Source of the DNA: Methanobacteriota archaeon
GTDB lineage: Archaea; Thermoplasmatota; Poseidoniia; Poseidoniales; Thalassarchaeaceae
Assembly (NCBI GenBank): GCA_004195615.1
Contig: PSPW01000002.1
Span: 1 to 58,044 of the forward strand
DNA length: 58,044 nt
Direction: 5' to 3'
Part shown: positions 1 to 9,387 of the stretch, in pieces
How positions within the stretch are numbered: the first letter of the stretch is position 1
How the letters are laid out: every line of letters starts with the position of its first letter
Notes under the pieces: model-generated
What the model was told of the DNA's origin: nothing
The model's database searches: none
The model's input: the letters and a program-made list of their open reading frames with translations, nothing else
Program-made: the position numbers and the translations under genes

Positions 1-692
1 GCCTGCACGGTGACCTTCTGGAAGTATGCCGTACCTTCGAACGCCTCGCCATCGACTACCAGTCGTGCCTTCATCCCCTGGAGCCTGAGTATGTCGTAGC
101 CCATTCCTAAGGCTATCTCGTTATTCTTGTATGTGAGTTCACTCGGAGGACCCCACCAAGGTGTGAGATGAGCATCGAATTTGGAAGGTGCCCCTCTTGA
201 GCGGGCATCCTTGTCGCTCGACAGGCTGAGCCACATTGATTCGTTCCCTGGATTCATGCCCATCGAGAGATCCTCCCTGTCTATTGGGACGATTGCCCCG
301 GCCCCGAGCCCACCCCCATCCCCGGGCCAGAGTGGGTGCTCGTCGCTAACGACTGCCATGCGACGCTCGCGCATGGTCAGTGGCTCGTGCATCTTCTCGC
401 CATCATACCACCACGCGCAGACCATTCCAGGGATGACGAAGCCTCCGTGGTCGTCCTTGTACATCCTCGAGCCGGGCTTCCACCAGTGCCCGCTCACCCT
501 GATCGCCTTCGTCTCCTTGGTCGACCAGAGGGTCATCAGCTGGCGGGATCTTTTCGGATTGTTCGGATCCGGGATGAGAATCAGGACCCAGTACCACCAC
601 CATGAGAGGCCGTGGATCGTAGGCATCACGTCCAAACTCCAGAGGGATGAGAAGTCTCCCTCGAACTTGGTTGGATTATCCAGCATGGCCAT
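1..692 (-). CDS. Unrecognised protein, C-terminus beyond the left edge
   Basis: The reading frame is open from an ATG at 692 to the left edge (230 codons seen), so the C-terminus is missing. The ATG overlaps the stop of the upstream permease gene as TGATG, so the two are probably translationally coupled and this is the distal gene of the ABC exporter operon. The product is rich in Trp, Tyr, Gly and Met, with segments such as HGLSWWWYWVLILIPD near residue 27 and GYDILRLQGMKARLVVDGEAF near residue 200, and no clear signal peptide. The Trp-rich strands could suit a lipocalin-like beta barrel, but I cannot name the family. Coding status is well supported by the overlap and the long open frame; function is unknown. 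Confidence 0.7.
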   Translation of the reverse strand, partial: MAMLDNPTKFEGDFSSLWSLDVMPTIHGLSWWWYWVLILIPDPNNPKRSRQLMTLWSTKETKAIRVSGHWWKPGSRMYKDDHGGFVIPGMVCAWWYDGEKMHEPLTMRERRMAVVSDEHPLWPGDGGGLGAGAIVPIDREDLSMGMNPGNESMWLSLSSDKDARSRGAPSKFDAHLTPWWGPPSELTYKNNEIALGMGYDILRLQGMKARLVVDGEAFEGTAYFQKVTVQ

Positions 693-2401
693 CACATTAT
701 CTCCCTACGGCTGAAGACTGACTTGGCGATGAAGATCCATGCGACGGAGACCAGCAGAAGGACCACCAAGCTGTTCAGAAGGGCGATTCCCGCAGATGCG
801 GTGCCTAGCGTATGTACTGGGGGCTGCCAGAATACAGACAGTCCCGAGTCGATCTCGAATGCCCTGTCCATTTCGGCCCACTGGATGGTGTCTGGCCAGG
901 CGAGGAGGACGACTGCATCGATCATCTGGAGGGCCCAGTGGGATATCGAGACGCTTGCCACCGTCCAATTGGGATTGAGTATGGAGAAGCTTCCCATCAT
1001 GAATTCCCATATTCCGAAGACGATGCACAGGTAGACGCCATATTTGGGAGAGATCAGGCCCATGGCATTGAACATCGACCCATAGGCAGCAAGAACTAGA
1101 GTGGTGGCAGCCCCTATCCCTATCCAAACGGGAATGTCTGAGATGCGGATTAATTGGTCCCCGGGGCCCAGGATCGACGAAATCAGCCCCACGATAAGGG
1201 AGAGGGCGATTACGTAGCTGCCTGAGATTGCCAGATAACCCGTCAATCGGTAGATGATAAATTCGGCTCGATGTATCGGCTTGGAGAGGAGGAGGTGAAG
1301 GGTTCCGTTCTCAGTCTCGTCCCTCACTAGGCCAAGGGATAGGAACAGCGGGATGAAGAGACCGAGTAGGATGACGAATGCCATCTTTCCGACTGCGATG
1401 ACGAATGTCCGATGGCCGAGCTCACCTATGTATTCCTGCTCGTCTGGATCCTCGTCGACTAGGTCGTCCGCTTCGATTCTTGTTACAACACCATTTGATG
1501 CGATCCATTGGACGTCGCATCTGACACCATTCCCATTGTCATCGTTCCCATTGCCTTCGTTTGCAGCTAGACAATCGCCGTCGTCATCGAACCCATGACT
1601 GCCGGAGATTCTGGCCTCCGATGGGCAGCCGACCCGGCTGTCCTCCCAACCTGGTCCTCTGAGGATGAAAGCATCGAAGCAGTCTATTCCATCTTCGTTG
1701 ATGTACATCTCGGGAGGTTCTGGTTCGACGTATACCTCCTCGGTCCAGAATCCCCATGAGAGGTAGTAATTATCTGGCACGGTGGCAATCCCCTCACCCC
1801 TCCACTTTCCTTCCACGTAGTACGTGGTCATACCATCTCCATCATCGTCTCCTAGGTCACAGGCATCGGCCCAGATGGCTTCAAGGATCTCTTCCAACTC
1901 CCAATCAGAGCAATCGGTCAGTTCTGGTATGCCTTCCTGATTCAGCTTCCAGTCTACGTGGGAATCCCACCATTCCCCAGCATATTGGTCGTCAACCCAT
2001 GATACCTCGAAGAATGCGCTGCCCTCCCATGACTTGTTGCCGAATTCTGATCTGTCTGCATCGTTCCAGTCTATATCGCTCTCAGGGATGAAGACGCTGG
2101 CCCCAGGAAACAGGTCAGAGTCCCAGTCGGGTGTACCGTACTTCCTCTCTTGACCCATTGGATATCCATCGCCGTCATTGTCCTCGCTGTCCCCATCGTT
2201 ATCGATGGGTTCGAAGGACTCCCTTACTGAATCGATGTAGAAGATCAGAAGTAGGGCCATCAGGAGTGCCCCGACGCCCAATACCACCCATGTCGATATT
2301 CGATGCATAAGTTGCCTGATGGTGAGTTCGATTACGGCTCCTGCCTTCCTGTCCATCCTGGTCCAAACCGTCTCGAACAGAGACTTGCCCTTTCGGTCCA
2401 T
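692..2401 (-). CDS. ABC-2 type transporter permease with large acidic extracytoplasmic domain
   Basis: A 569-residue membrane subunit. One TM helix lies at about residues 38-56. A roughly 270-residue Asp/Glu/Trp-rich region follows, then a C-terminal block of about five hydrophobic helices starting near residue 335 (IAVGKMAFVILLGLFIPLFL). That is the ABC-2 permease layout, with TM1 separated from TM2-6 by an extracytoplasmic domain. The domain opens with Asp-rich DNDGDSEDNDGDGYPMG, resembling thrombospondin type 3 calcium loops. The cytoplasmic motif RDETENGTLHLLLSKPIHR matches the usual ABC-2 segment after TM2. The start overlaps the stop of its ATPase partner (TGATG). The substrate is unknown; export is more likely than import because no binding-protein gene is present. 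Confidence 0.8.
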   Translation of the reverse strand: MDRKGKSLFETVWTRMDRKAGAVIELTIRQLMHRISTWVVLGVGALLMALLLIFYIDSVRESFEPIDNDGDSEDNDGDGYPMGQERKYGTPDWDSDLFPGASVFIPESDIDWNDADRSEFGNKSWEGSAFFEVSWVDDQYAGEWWDSHVDWKLNQEGIPELTDCSDWELEEILEAIWADACDLGDDDGDGMTTYYVEGKWRGEGIATVPDNYYLSWGFWTEEVYVEPEPPEMYINEDGIDCFDAFILRGPGWEDSRVGCPSEARISGSHGFDDDGDCLAANEGNGNDDNGNGVRCDVQWIASNGVVTRIEADDLVDEDPDEQEYIGELGHRTFVIAVGKMAFVILLGLFIPLFLSLGLVRDETENGTLHLLLSKPIHRAEFIIYRLTGYLAISGSYVIALSLIVGLISSILGPGDQLIRISDIPVWIGIGAATTLVLAAYGSMFNAMGLISPKYGVYLCIVFGIWEFMMGSFSILNPNWTVASVSISHWALQMIDAVVLLAWPDTIQWAEMDRAFEIDSGLSVFWQPPVHTLGTASAGIALLNSLVVLLLVSVAWIFIAKSVFSRREIM

Positions 2402-3348
2402 CAGCTGCCCTCCTTGATTAGGTACCCTAGGAGGGAATCGAGGTTGTCATCCGGATTCTCGATGCTCGTGATCTTCTGGTTAGAGCTTACGACTATCGAG
2501 GGCAGGATTGCGTGTGCTGCGGATAGATCATTTGTTTGGATTTCCAGTTGGCCTTCTCCAGGGAACCTGACGCCGAAAACCGGTTCCTCGGTTATAAACA
2601 GGTTAGCCAGACTTCTAGGATCCTCGCAGTTGATCAGTATCCTATGAGGATGCTTGTCCAGGAGCCCCCTAATCGCATGCAAATTTCCGATGGCGAGCAA
2701 ACGGCCATTGTGGAGAATCACGATTTGCTCAGTGATCCGCTCTATTTCCTCGAGAATATGGCTTGAGATTAGGATTGTCTTACCCTGCTCACCCAACTCA
2801 CGAATAACGCTCATTATGCTGGTCCTGGCTAGTGGATCGCACCCATGCAGAGGTTCGTCGAGGATGAGCAGGTCTGGATTATGTACCAAGGCGTGGGCGA
2901 TCTTCACCCTCTGCCTCATACCCTTGCTAAACTTGCCTAGTTCCTTGTGCATGACATCTGCCAGGCCTACGAATTCGAGGACGTGTGCAGATCTTTCTGT
3001 TGCTTCCTCCCTGGTCATGCCATGTAGTCTAGCTAGGGTGGTGACGAAGTCCAGTGCCGTCATCCACTCGTAGAGTTTCTCTGATTCGCTGACATAGCCG
3101 ACTCTCCTGTAGGGGGATGTGTTTTTCCAAGGGTCTACTCCGAAAAGTCTGACAGAACCCTGACTGGGCCTAATCCTCCCCATCATTAGCTTGAACAAAG
3201 TGGACTTGCCAGCCCCATTGGGACCCAAAACGCCAGTCACGCCACCATCAATCGCCAACGAAAGATCGTTAATTCCAATCACCTGTCCGTACCACTTCGA
3301 GACCTGATCGATGAGGACCGCTGGTGGGTCTTGTTGCTCCATTGTCAT
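2401..3348 (-). CDS. ABC transporter ATP-binding protein (ABC-2 exporter)
   Basis: A 315-residue nucleotide-binding subunit that powers the adjacent permease. Visible motifs are Walker A GPNGAGKST near residue 42, signature FSKGMRQRVKIAHAL near 139, Walker B LLILDEPLHG near 160, and the switch histidine in ILISSHILEEIER near 195. After the core comes a C-terminal extension of about 90 residues, as in DrrA/CcmA-type ATPases. The ATG at 3348 overlaps the upstream stop as ATGA, and its stop overlaps the next ATG as TGATG, so it is one link of a coupled chain. An internal ATG six bases downstream could also serve as start. It presumably pairs with the 692-2401 permease. Confidence 0.9.
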   Translation of the reverse strand: MTMEQQDPPAVLIDQVSKWYGQVIGINDLSLAIDGGVTGVLGPNGAGKSTLFKLMMGRIRPSQGSVRLFGVDPWKNTSPYRRVGYVSESEKLYEWMTALDFVTTLARLHGMTREEATERSAHVLEFVGLADVMHKELGKFSKGMRQRVKIAHALVHNPDLLILDEPLHGCDPLARTSIMSVIRELGEQGKTILISSHILEEIERITEQIVILHNGRLLAIGNLHAIRGLLDKHPHRILINCEDPRSLANLFITEEPVFGVRFPGEGQLEIQTNDLSAAHAILPSIVVSSNQKITSIENPDDNLDSLLGYLIKEGS

Positions 3349-4355
3349 TCCCTAGTGACCTCCAGTGAAGTGACTCGGGAGACGAGAAGCCATATCGAAA
3401 CGGAGTTCATCGCCATCAGGGACACCACCGAGATTGACACGGGGTGTTCGTAGTTAGAGGGGATTCCCAGTAGGAATTGCCCTGTATGAGCAAGGCAGTC
3501 GTATGGGCTCATTGCGTACATGAAGGTGGTTCCGAACTGGAGTTCCACCAGTAACGAGACCAACTTAGTACCATAGATTATGCTCAGGAAACCTATCGCT
3601 GCGAAGAAGCGGCTTTGGCTGATACTGGAGAGTGCTAGTCCGATTGAAGTGTAAGTGATGACCAGAATGGAGCCCGCAAGCATACCTCCGAGGAAAATTG
3701 GGAGCGTGTCGGCAAGGTATGCCCAGCCCTCTGCCTTGAACACAATTGCACTTGTGTAGTATGCAAAGTACGAGAAAATTATGACGAATCCGAGGATTAT
3801 TGCCACGCTTAGATACTTCATGAACGTGTAGTCTAGCCTCGAAATAGGTCTTGAGAAGTATATCGCACTCGTCCCATGCTGCCTGTCATCGGAGATCATC
3901 CCTCCAACGACGACTGCTGTTAGAAGTGGCCACATGCATAGATTCCGGGGGAAGTATCCTAGGACTTGCCCCCACAGATTGTATCGATTAATCCCCCACA
4001 TCTTCTCGAAGAAACCCCCCTCATCGCCGATAAATGATGATAGGAACAGCATTGGTATGGGTGTCAGAGAAGCTAGGAAGATAATCAAAATCAGGAGTCT
4101 GACCATGGGGTGGTATTGCCTATGCCCCTTGCTGGTGAAAACGCCGTAAACGTGATGCCTGAAGATGGCATAGTTCCTCATCCACCTCGGACCGAGTTCG
4201 CCGTCCCATGGACGGTAAGTCTGCTCGAAAATCTGTCCGAGGGACGCTTTGGACTTCGCCACAACAGCAGTCGCTTCCTCGTCCCCATCTCCGGAGCCGA
4301 ATGCAGCATCCATTCGAGTCACCTCTCCTTCGAGGTCGACTTGCTCTTCGGGCAA
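3345..4355 (-). CDS. ABC-2 family transporter permease
   Basis: A 336-residue membrane subunit with six or so hydrophobic helices (for example near residues 85-105, 130-150, 180-205 and 215-240) and only short loops, unlike the other permease of this operon. The motif SDDRQHGTSAIYFSRPISRLDY is the ABC-2 cytoplasmic segment that couples to the ATPase. The annotated start is a TTG directly after the stop of the upstream ATPase; an ATG 14 codons in is the alternative. The C-terminal stop overlaps the next ATG by ATGA. It very likely forms a transporter with the ATPase at 4356-5381. The first 50 residues are acidic and probably cytoplasmic. Confidence 0.85.
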   Translation of the reverse strand: MPEEQVDLEGEVTRMDAAFGSGDGDEEATAVVAKSKASLGQIFEQTYRPWDGELGPRWMRNYAIFRHHVYGVFTSKGHRQYHPMVRLLILIIFLASLTPIPMLFLSSFIGDEGGFFEKMWGINRYNLWGQVLGYFPRNLCMWPLLTAVVVGGMISDDRQHGTSAIYFSRPISRLDYTFMKYLSVAIILGFVIIFSYFAYYTSAIVFKAEGWAYLADTLPIFLGGMLAGSILVITYTSIGLALSSISQSRFFAAIGFLSIIYGTKLVSLLVELQFGTTFMYAMSPYDCLAHTGQFLLGIPSNYEHPVSISVVSLMAMNSVSIWLLVSRVTSLEVTRE

Positions 4356-5381
4356 TCAGTCACCTCCGGTGTGTTTGACCGTCATCAGGTCCTCTGTCCC
4401 CTTAATCTGCTCTCCCAGCTTATCCATCACCAGGAGGAAGACGTCTTCCAGATCCGGTTCGTATTCCTTCATCTGGCGAACTTGTACTCCGGCCGAAACG
4501 GCGGCTTCGAGCGCCTTGTTGATTGTGGAGTCATTTTCCACCTTGATTCGGATTACCCTGCCGAGCCTCCTAGTTTCTAGGCCTATGGAGGAGAGTTCCT
4601 TTTCCATCTTGCTAGCCCCACCCCATATGACCATCTCAATCTCCTTGTCGACTTGCTCGACAAGGTCCTCAATACTGCTCTGAATCACTATCTTCCCTTT
4701 GTGAATCATCACAATGCTGTCACATAAATCCTGCACGTCATCCATTACGTGGCTGCTCATCAGAACGGATCTCTTTCCCTCTCGGACCGTTCTATTGAGG
4801 GTCTGGAGCATGAATTCTCTTGCTCTCTGATCTAGACCATTTGTTGGCTCGTCGCATATCAGGATATCAGGGTCGTGGACTAGTGCGCATGCTAGCTTAG
4901 TGGCTTGGAGCATTCCAGTGCTGAATGTCTCTATCTTCCTGTATCTCTGATCCTTGAGGCCGACGTACTCCAAGACCTCGTGGGCCCTTTGGGTCGCATT
5001 CTTCGGGTTCATTCCCAGGAGTTCTCCCGCGTATCTGACATGATCGACTGCGAACAGGTTTGGGTCGAGAGCGTTGTACTCCGGCATGTACCCTATCTTG
5101 GATCTGATCTGTTCGCCCTGGGTCCGAATATCGTATCCGAGTACCGAGCCCTCTCCCGAGGTGGTAGTGATTAGTCCCAGTAGGCACTTGAAGAGGGTGG
5201 ATTTTCCTGCTCCGTTTGGACCCAGAATGCCTACTGCACCCCTGGGTATCTCCAGATTGATGTCATCCAGAGCCAAATGGGGGCCGTACATCTTTCGCAG
5301 GCCCTTTGCGATGATAATCGGGAGTTCAGAGAGAGAGTCGTCGTCGAACATGAGTTGACCCCGACTCCCTACGGGAGTCAT
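4356..5381 (-). CDS. ABC transporter ATP-binding protein (second exporter ATPase)
   Basis: A nucleotide-binding subunit of 341 residues from the ATG at 5381; a TTG at 5399 would add six residues. Motifs seen are Walker A GPNGAGKSTL, a variant signature FSTGMLQATKLACAL, Walker B DILICDEPTNGLD, and the switch histidine in SVLMSSHVMDDVQ. The C-terminal extension resembles that of DrrA-like export ATPases. It lies upstream of its likely permease partner and 48 bases after the stop of the transglycosylase gene. The operon therefore holds two full ATPase/permease pairs, which may work as two transporters or one heteromeric assembly. Confidence 0.88.
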   Translation of the reverse strand: MTPVGSRGQLMFDDDSLSELPIIIAKGLRKMYGPHLALDDINLEIPRGAVGILGPNGAGKSTLFKCLLGLITTTSGEGSVLGYDIRTQGEQIRSKIGYMPEYNALDPNLFAVDHVRYAGELLGMNPKNATQRAHEVLEYVGLKDQRYRKIETFSTGMLQATKLACALVHDPDILICDEPTNGLDQRAREFMLQTLNRTVREGKRSVLMSSHVMDDVQDLCDSIVMIHKGKIVIQSSIEDLVEQVDKEIEMVIWGGASKMEKELSSIGLETRRLGRVIRIKVENDSTINKALEAAVSAGVQVRQMKEYEPDLEDVFLLVMDKLGEQIKGTEDLMTVKHTGGD

Positions 5382-5429
5382 ACTGTGGTCATGCGCCAAA
5401 CACTTGAATGAATCCCCGGAACGTGCCGT

Positions 5430-7559
5430 TCACTGGTCCTGCTTCATAGCGCCTTCCCTGACCTTGACAGCGACTCCCTTTCTCAGAAATGACATCTCCA
5501 GATGCGTAGTTATCGGAGTCCCATGAGCGACCAAGGCACCATTCGAGTCTACCACTATGCATGGCTGACCGGGAGTCAGGTGTGAGTCGGCCCCTGATAT
5601 GTATCCATGCATCACGTTCCTCCCATTGCCCACGAAGGGGATTGCGTCATCGATGATGCACACTCGGGGGATTCCGGGGAAGTCTGAGCCTTCTTCACTC
5701 GAACCGAACTCGGGAATCGGAGAGGAATTCAGTTCGTTCGCAACCGATGCACCGTGAGTGGTCAATGAGATTCCACCGTCCGTTAGTCTCGGAGAGAGTA
5801 TGTGCTTCCCACCCGAATTAACATTCACCACTCGGTCGGTGCGAGATCTCCGACTTGTCATTTCATCAGTTATCTTGCATCCATCAGAGGGGTTGATTGC
5901 GCACAACAGGGCCAGCTTGTCGACAACGGAGCATCGATCTAGCCACTCCCTCACGCCTGCTGCTTCAGGGTGCTCTTCCGCTTCTTCTCGAGGGATGATG
6001 CGGACGAGGGGGGTTTTGGAGAGTCCGAACTCGTCGAGTGCCTCGATAACCTCAAGATCATCGAAAATAGGGTCCCATATCCCGTCTGGTCCTGTTAGGT
6101 GACACCATGGTGAGAGATCCTCTAACGAGAATGGGATGAGGCCTATTGGAGTGGAAATCATCACGACCGTTCGTGGCTCCTCTGCCAGTTGCTCGATAAC
6201 TGGCCCCAATGCAGAGATTCGCCATGGCGGAGGGGCGCCCTCGATCAATAGTACCCTCTCAGGAGGACCTGAAGTCGAGTCCCACCAAGAACCGGGCACT
6301 CTCCACCTAGTAGCCAGAAGTGCTTGGATGTGGAGGATGTGGGGTCTGAAGTCGATTTCCTCTCCAAGACCCTCTCCTCCTCTCCTAAGTGGATTAGTAG
6401 AGGCAATTATCTGAAGAACGGAATCTCCTACGGGACCATCGTCTGGGTCATCCAATTGCTCCTGTAACCAGACGAATGCCTCTCTTAGATACGGAGAGGC
6501 GTGGCTCCTTTTCTCAGCTAACTCCCAGATAGTCCCATTTCGGATTGCCTCACGGCACCTTGCCAATTCGGCCTGGGTGACTTCCAGATTGTGCTTGGCC
6601 AGAATTATTGATCTCTCGTCCTTTTCCATTTCTCTGACTATCTGGGGTGTTATTCCGAATAGTGCATGCGAGTGGAATGGCCATTCCTGGATGTCGCCCA
6701 GTTTCACTGTCCCTTCAGGAGTCAGCAAACGATCGTCTCTTGCAAATATCGCGTAAGCCGCGCTATCGAACATGTCCACGCCAAGTGCGATGGCCATGGG
6801 GAAAAGCAACGGATGCCCGCACCCGAAGAAGTGCACTGGCCTATCGGGAGGAAGGGATGACTTGGAAGCGAGCAATATCTCGAAGAGTTCTCTGTACCTC
6901 TGCTGTTCCATAAGGGGAACTATTCCTCCAATTGGGTGTACTGCGAACCCTCTGCCTTCGCTCTCGGATGAACCCATTAGTAGCGATGAGCGAGTTCTCA
7001 GGTCCGCATGCGTCCCACCCTGAATTGGACCATTAAGGAGCATCTCAGATCCAGCGACCGAAAGTGATGGTTTTGCGCGGTTTGCCGTCTCCTCTACAGC
7101 TCCCTCCAACTCCTCCCTAGTCATGTCTGGCCTTCCGAAAACGTCGAGCATCGTGCCTATGTCTACCCCCATGTCCCTCTGGAATGCCACTATCTCCTCC
7201 GGGCCGACCTCAACATCTCCGTAAACATAAGACTGGAAGGTTCCGGAGTCTGTTACTACCGCACCTGGGAAATCAAGCAACGAGTGAATTCCCTCCGAAA
7301 GTGCCTGCGTGCGGAGGTCTTCGTGCTTCCAAATCACGTACGAGTTTGTAATCAAGGCCTCGATTCCGTATTTTTCCCACATCTCTCTGGGTTCAATTGT
7401 CCTGATATTAGGATTGATGACAGGGAGTAGCATTGGAGTGGTGATTGGCCCGTGCTTGGAATGAAGTCGGCCGATTCTGGCTGCTCCGTCCCTCTTTGTA
7501 ATCTCGAAAAGACCCCAGTCCTGTTCCCTGCAGGGTTCAGGTTCATTGCGTGCAACCAT
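5430..7559 (-). CDS. tgtA: Archaeal-type tRNA-guanine transglycosylase with PUA domain, zinc cysteines missing
   Basis: Exchanges guanine for preQ0 at position 15 of tRNA, the first tRNA step of archaeosine synthesis. It has 709 residues. The N-terminal catalytic barrel is clear, with TDSGTFQSY (Asp104), GPIQGG, FFGCGHP and VDMFDSAAYA (Asp265, matching the archaeal nucleophile region). The C-terminal 70 residues look like a PUA domain (GHxISGADSHLTPGQP-like, then VAHGTP). The zinc site differs: where archaeal enzymes carry a CxCxxC block, this protein reads WPFHSHALF (residues 293-301), while the fourth ligand His323 (AKHNL) is kept. It starts at ATG 7559, 24 bases after aconitase X, in the same direction. 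The family call is firm; activity is inferred. Confidence 0.9.
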   Translation of the reverse strand: MVARNEPEPCREQDWGLFEITKRDGAARIGRLHSKHGPITTPMLLPVINPNIRTIEPREMWEKYGIEALITNSYVIWKHEDLRTQALSEGIHSLLDFPGAVVTDSGTFQSYVYGDVEVGPEEIVAFQRDMGVDIGTMLDVFGRPDMTREELEGAVEETANRAKPSLSVAGSEMLLNGPIQGGTHADLRTRSSLLMGSSESEGRGFAVHPIGGIVPLMEQQRYRELFEILLASKSSLPPDRPVHFFGCGHPLLFPMAIALGVDMFDSAAYAIFARDDRLLTPEGTVKLGDIQEWPFHSHALFGITPQIVREMEKDERSIILAKHNLEVTQAELARCREAIRNGTIWELAEKRSHASPYLREAFVWLQEQLDDPDDGPVGDSVLQIIASTNPLRRGGEGLGEEIDFRPHILHIQALLATRWRVPGSWWDSTSGPPERVLLIEGAPPPWRISALGPVIEQLAEEPRTVVMISTPIGLIPFSLEDLSPWCHLTGPDGIWDPIFDDLEVIEALDEFGLSKTPLVRIIPREEAEEHPEAAGVREWLDRCSVVDKLALLCAINPSDGCKITDEMTSRRSRTDRVVNVNSGGKHILSPRLTDGGISLTTHGASVANELNSSPIPEFGSSEEGSDFPGIPRVCIIDDAIPFVGNGRNVMHGYISGADSHLTPGQPCIVVDSNGALVAHGTPITTHLEMSFLRKGVAVKVREGAMKQDQ

Positions 7560-7583
7560 GGCCCTTGCAGGGAGTAGTCGCCA

Positions 7584-9377
7584 TCAATCCTCGGTCGAGC
7601 GTGCCTCGACCCTAAGTGACACTTCACCATCTGAAAGAGAGAGTGAGACTTCGTCCCCCGTGTTCACTCGAATAGTTGGGTCATCCCGGAATCCATGAGC
7701 ATAGGGGACGTTTAGTAGGGAAGCGGCTGGGAGCGTGAGTGGGCAGACATCGCGATTAACGATGGCCATGGGGCCGTAGCCAGTGTAAATTAGGCCCATC
7801 AGGACGAAGGGGGCAACTGTGGAGCCGGAACCCTTCGGATAGATCAAAACGGTGTCCTTGATGGGGACTCCATCTAGTGGGTGGCCTAGTTCCTCTATCA
7901 CCCCGGTGTCCTTGTTCACATACCCAAGGTACGTGATAGGTACGTCAGTGACCAAAGCCTTGCCAGAAACCTTCCACTTGATCTGGCTTGGAATGCCTCT
8001 GCCCATTGACTCGAATGGAGATTCCTGATGGGTCTTCGAAGTGTGAATTGGAGTTGCAGAATGCTCACCTAGCACGGGAGGTGGACCATCGACTAATGAA
8101 TCGTCAAATGCGTGAGCGACGCATTCGATGATTGGAGCAACGCTGGTGGGAATGCGATTCAAGCCACTGGTCAGGTAGTGTTCCGCCTTGAGAGAGTTAG
8201 TCAGAAGGTGGTTGTACTTCGAACGATTGTATGGAGTTACCTCTGGACAGGTGTCCCTTAGCACAAGTGCCCCTGCCTCCTCGAGCAAGTCTAACGTCCC
8301 ATCTGCGGAAATCAGATCATAATTGTGGGAGCTCATGAACAACCATAGTCTATGATCACGTATGATTTCTCCCAACTCCATCCTTGCCCTAACGGCTGCA
8401 GCTGTTTCTCTGGCCTCTCCCACACTGGCTTGGGGGCATCCGATCACCACCAAATCAACCCCTCCCCTTGGAGAGAGGTCCCTGTACCTCTGATTGAGGT
8501 CTTCCTCAGTGAACATGACCTCGCCCTGATAAGAGTCGATTTCTGGGGCATCGGATGTGATTCCATCGGCCCAGAGCATTGGGCAGCCGTAATTGGCTGC
8601 CGAAGCAGTCAATGCCTTCTGCATCTCGAAGCTTGCCCTTGGAAGGCCTACGAACCTAGGCATCAGCCCCCAAGGGAGATCCCAAGTTGGCATTATCTGC
8701 TTCCCAATCCAATCTCCAAGAATGCTCCAGTCGGTTAAGTTTGACATCTCTGCCTCGACATTAACCAGGACATTTGGCTTCCTGTTTGATTCCAGGTGCA
8801 ACCCCCACTTCGGCGCCCAGCCAGTGAGAGCGGATGCTAGGGCGGAGAGCCCTGACTCTCGATTTGTCACCAAGGAAGTATAGGAGTTAGAGAAACAAAC
8901 TGCGTTAGACTCCGCCCAAGACCCTATGCCCTCAGAACTCTCTATTCCCCGGTCATATGGCGTGCAAGACAGGGTTGCCTCGATCCCCAGTTCGGAGTAA
9001 GAGTGGATAATCTCAAACTGCTGCTCAAGGAAGTCAGGGTAGTCAATCCCCATCTCTTCCATCTTCTCATGATCGCATCCAGCCGAGTTCAGGGTGGTTG
9101 GGATCGAGACTACACCTAGAGGGTCTCCTGAGAGATCTGAAAGGAATCTCCTTAGCCCATGACCACCAGTAATCACACTGACACCTGAAATATGCGCATT
9201 GTTGACTGGAATGTACTCAGAAGCGCCTGCTGTGGAGGCCAGATCGACTACCAGACGAGCGGCCTTCTGCTTGGTCGGGCCCATTGAGCCATCCAGCATA
9301 GATTTGAGTTGAGAGGGGATTCCCACAGGGCATGGTCGAAGCACCGCACCTTGAATGCCACGCCGAATGTATCTCAC
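7584..9377 (-). CDS. Aconitase X family dehydratase, fused large and small domains (probable phosphomevalonate dehydratase)
   Basis: A 597-residue protein. The first ~440 residues match the aconitase X catalytic part (DUF521), with NAHISGVSVITGGHG, STAG/SAGCDHEKM, SCTPYDRG, VIGCPQAS and DTCPEVTPY, whose cysteines can bind an iron-sulfur cluster. The last ~140 residues match the small swivelling part (DUF126), with DVPITYLGYVNKDTGVI and YPKGSGSTVAPFVLMGL. In archaea this family includes phosphomevalonate 5-dehydratase of the modified mevalonate pathway, usually made as two separate subunits; here they are fused large-then-small. The mevalonate kinase in this window supports an isoprenoid role. 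Related bacterial fused enzymes act on hydroxyproline, so the substrate is not certain. The start is a GTG. Confidence 0.8.
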   Translation of the reverse strand: MRYIRRGIQGAVLRPCPVGIPSQLKSMLDGSMGPTKQKAARLVVDLASTAGASEYIPVNNAHISGVSVITGGHGLRRFLSDLSGDPLGVVSIPTTLNSAGCDHEKMEEMGIDYPDFLEQQFEIIHSYSELGIEATLSCTPYDRGIESSEGIGSWAESNAVCFSNSYTSLVTNRESGLSALASALTGWAPKWGLHLESNRKPNVLVNVEAEMSNLTDWSILGDWIGKQIMPTWDLPWGLMPRFVGLPRASFEMQKALTASAANYGCPMLWADGITSDAPEIDSYQGEVMFTEEDLNQRYRDLSPRGGVDLVVIGCPQASVGEARETAAAVRARMELGEIIRDHRLWLFMSSHNYDLISADGTLDLLEEAGALVLRDTCPEVTPYNRSKYNHLLTNSLKAEHYLTSGLNRIPTSVAPIIECVAHAFDDSLVDGPPPVLGEHSATPIHTSKTHQESPFESMGRGIPSQIKWKVSGKALVTDVPITYLGYVNKDTGVIEELGHPLDGVPIKDTVLIYPKGSGSTVAPFVLMGLIYTGYGPMAIVNRDVCPLTLPAASLLNVPYAHGFRDDPTIRVNTGDEVSLSLSDGEVSLRVEARSTED

Positions 9378-9387
9378 AATTCCACAT

